A DNA stretch of 64,000 bases, from positions 372,001 through 436,000 of the forward strand of contig JAHYIO010000023.1 of NCBI GenBank assembly GCA_020543525.1, given 5' to 3'. This document shows positions 61,917-64,000 of this stretch, piece after piece. Position 1 is the stretch's first letter; the number at the start of each line of letters is the position of its first letter. The notes under the pieces are model-generated. The model ran no database searches. It was not told where the DNA came from and saw only the letters and a list, made by a program, of their open reading frames with translations. Made by a program: the position numbers and the translations under genes. The stretch is from Coriolopsis trogii. Its lineage: Eukaryota; Basidiomycota; Agaricomycetes; Polyporales; Polyporaceae.

Positions 61917-63952
61917 TCAGAACGTGATCTTCTTGCCCTGCGCAGGGACGATCCCCGGGTTCAGCTTCTCCTTCAGCCTCCGCTTCGCCTCCCAAGACGG
62001 GTGCAGCCCCCCGCCTCCTCCCTTCGCCCCCGTCCCCGTCCCCGCCCCCGCCGAGGTCGAAGTTGCCCCCGACCTCGCCGGATCCCTCGCAGAAGCCCTC
62101 GCCGCCGCACTCGGCCAGCCCGCGTCGGGCACGGGCGGACGTCCCTGACCGTGCGCGCCGCGCCCGACAGGCCCGGGTCTTGAGCTCTCGCGCGTGTTGC
62201 CCGCTCGGAACTTGGGGCCGCCGCCTGCGCCACCCGCGCCATCGGGCCCGGGTCGCTGCTGTCGCGCGCCGGCTGGTCCGTGTCCGTGTCCGTGCGGGTG
62301 AGCGTGGACGTCGCGCTGGTTCTTGACGTGGTTCGCGTTCCGCCCGTACTTTTTCTCCCAGATCCTGTGAGCCCGGAGGGGTTGAGGTCAGCGATGCAGA
62401 TGCGATCGGAGAGAGAGTAGGTGGGGCATGGAAGACGGGGAACGGGGAACGGGGAACGGGGAACGGGGAACGTACGCTCGGCGGGCGCGCTGCCCGCGCC
62501 GGTTCTTCTTCGGGGCGTCCGCGGCGCGTGCTTCCTCGTCGGCGTCGCTCAGGTCGGACGCGTCCGAGTCGCCGCGCGTGAAGCCGACGGAGAGCGAGGG
62601 GAGGAACGTCGACTCGCCCGGACGCGCGGATGGTGCGCGTGTCGACGTCTTTGATGTCTTCCCGGACGGTTTCTGCTTGGGCTCCTGGCGCACGCGGAGG
62701 TCGTCGTCCGACTCGTCTTCCGAGCTCTCTTCGTCGCTGGATGGTCCGGCGAGCCCGGGCGCGGCTTCGTCATCGATGGAGCCTGACTCCCAGCCTGCCC
62801 CGTCGTCCCCTCCGTCGACAGTGCCCGACTCCCAGCCTGCGTCGTCGACGGCTTCATCCTCCTCGTCTTCGTCTTCGCTCTCTTCGACTCGTTCCCTTTT
62901 CCCTCTGCGCACCGGCTCTCCTCCCTCGCTCTCACCCTCTTCCTCCTCATCGTCTTCTCCACTCTCGCTCTCACCCTCGCTCCCACCCATCCCAGCCTGC
63001 GCCTGCGTCCTCCCCCTCGCCCTCGCCAACCCCGGGTCGAGCACCTCCCTCAACGTCTCCACGACCGCCCTCACCGCCTCCGCGAGCACCTTCGAGCTCA
63101 AGAGCCGCCCGTGCACCTTCGCCGCCGCCGAGCCAGGCGGCTCCGGCGCGACGACCCCCGCCGCCGCCAGTTTCGCCTCGACCGCCGCGCGCACGTCCCC
63201 GTTCGCCCCGAGCGCCTTGTCCTTGAGGACCTTGGTCCGCAGCGCGGTGGCTGCGATCCGCTCGTGGTCTACGCTCTGGGCGGCACGGGCATGGAGTGAG
63301 TATCAAGACGGGAGAAGGAGAGGGCGGGCGGGCGGTGGTGGGAAGGGGTGGGATGCGACGGGGAGAACATGTACATACCTTGCACACCTCGAGCTGCCGC
63401 TCCATCTCTGCGGGGTCGTCCCCCTTCACGGGCGCGCCGTTCGCGCTCTGCGTCCTGTTCAGTACCGTCGCAAGGGCCAGCGCACAAAGTCAGTCACGAC
63501 CCTCGTCCCGCACACGCCCACACGACAGTCGGAGGGACACACGCGCGAACGAACGCACCTCGCCTGTTTCAGCCTCTTGACGAGCTTCCGGAGCTCAAAC
63601 GCGACCGCCTTCTTCGCCGCCTTGCGCACCTCCTGCCTCCCATGATGCTGGACGCAACCCAACGCACGTCGACGAGGGGAAGTATACGGCCATAGAGAGC
63701 CAGCATTCACGTCCGGACAGACCCACACAAAAAATCACATCTTGCCGCATTGAGCATTCTCCGAACCCCATCCCACACATAACAGAAAAGGGTACACACC
63801 AGCTTCTTCTCGATAACCTCCCCCTTGCCCTCCTCCTCCCCCACTCTCACTTTCTTCACCGCGCCACCAGGCCCAGCAGGAGTCTTGCCCGACGGCCGTT
63901 TTCGCTTCATCCCACGCCCAGCCGCATTCTTCGTGCTCTCCAGCGGCGCCAT
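61917..63952 (-). CDS. BUD22: BUD22/SRFBP1-family ribosome biogenesis protein
   Basis: Minus-strand exons 63952-63800, 63647-63559, 63454-63379, 63275-62476 and 62364-61917 give 521 residues. Yeast Bud22 is a nucleolar factor for 40S subunit assembly. The N-terminal part is basic and helical (RQEVRKAAKKAVAFELRKL; EMERQLEVCK; DHERIAATALRTKVLKDKAL), as in the family. The centre is strongly acidic (EDEEDEAVDDAGWESG, with a WESG motif repeated). The C-terminus carries the family signature RRAIWEKKYGRNANHVK and LHPSWEAKRRLKEK...PAQGKKITF, ending exactly on the conserved KKITF. A His/Gly-rich stretch and a Gly run lie between these blocks. Frame and phase agree across all five exons. It sits at the window edge with only 48 nt of upstream sequence visible. 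Confidence 0.92.
62437..62471. repeat. GGGGAAC minisatellite in a BUD22 intron
   Basis: Five exact copies of a 7-mer, placed directly after the minus-strand 5' splice site. On the transcript it reads GTTCCCC repeats starting within the donor. It is probably length-variable between strains. Confidence 0.9.
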
Positions 63953-64000
63953 GTCGTCTCGGCCGCGTAGCACCCCTTGTAGTCTCCGAACCCCCAAAGT

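Overview
This window is nuclear DNA of a filamentous basidiomycete, most likely an Agaricomycete. The basis is gene style: dense genes on both strands, many short GT-AG introns (mostly 50-90 nt), pyrimidine-rich stretches before start codons, GC-rich Ser/Pro/Gly-rich coding sequence, and a set of familiar fungal housekeeping genes. No rRNA, tRNA, CRISPR array or intact transposon was seen. All exon models were built by eye from splice signals, reading frame and conserved protein motifs; each of the 19 complete models joins to a length divisible by three.

Layout, left to right. 0-9.4 kb: the 3' end of a Zn2Cys6 transcription factor; a gene whose exons join a septin-type GTPase domain to two Zn2Cys6 DNA-binding clusters; then a stand-alone septin-like paralog, all on the + strand. 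9.8-13.6 kb: chorismate mutase (ARO7, -) and the thiazole synthase THI4 (+), divergent. 14.7-16.4 kb: an NDK-fold protein that has lost its catalytic His (-). 18.4-22.8 kb: a cytochrome P450 and the mitochondrial CDP-diacylglycerol synthase TAM41 (+). 23.8-33.2 kb: SGF29 (SAGA reader, +), translin (-) and the large helicase SEN1 (+); translin and SEN1 share a short divergent promoter. 34.5-41.5 kb: a secreted GH71 alpha-1,3-glucanase (-), a RING protein (+) and a NudC-domain NUDCD1 homolog (-). 44.1-49.3 kb: a PP2C phosphatase (-) divergent from an acid-sphingomyelinase-like phosphodiesterase (+). 49.7-52.6 kb: a 969-residue disordered nuclear-type protein with a short Scm3-like motif (-). 55.9-61.4 kb: two paralogous proteins with a C-terminal HIT/MYND-like zinc finger (+), separated by DNA with clustered CACGAA/TTCGTG motifs. 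61.9-64 kb: BUD22 (-).

Most genes are independent housekeeping or regulatory loci; I see no biosynthetic cluster. The most unusual item is the septin-GTPase/zinc-cluster fusion at 2.5-6.0 kb, placed between another zinc-cluster gene and a plain septin paralog. Others are the pseudo-NDK with a repeated motif in its tail, the paired HIT-like genes, and very short coding exons in chorismate mutase and the PP2C gene.
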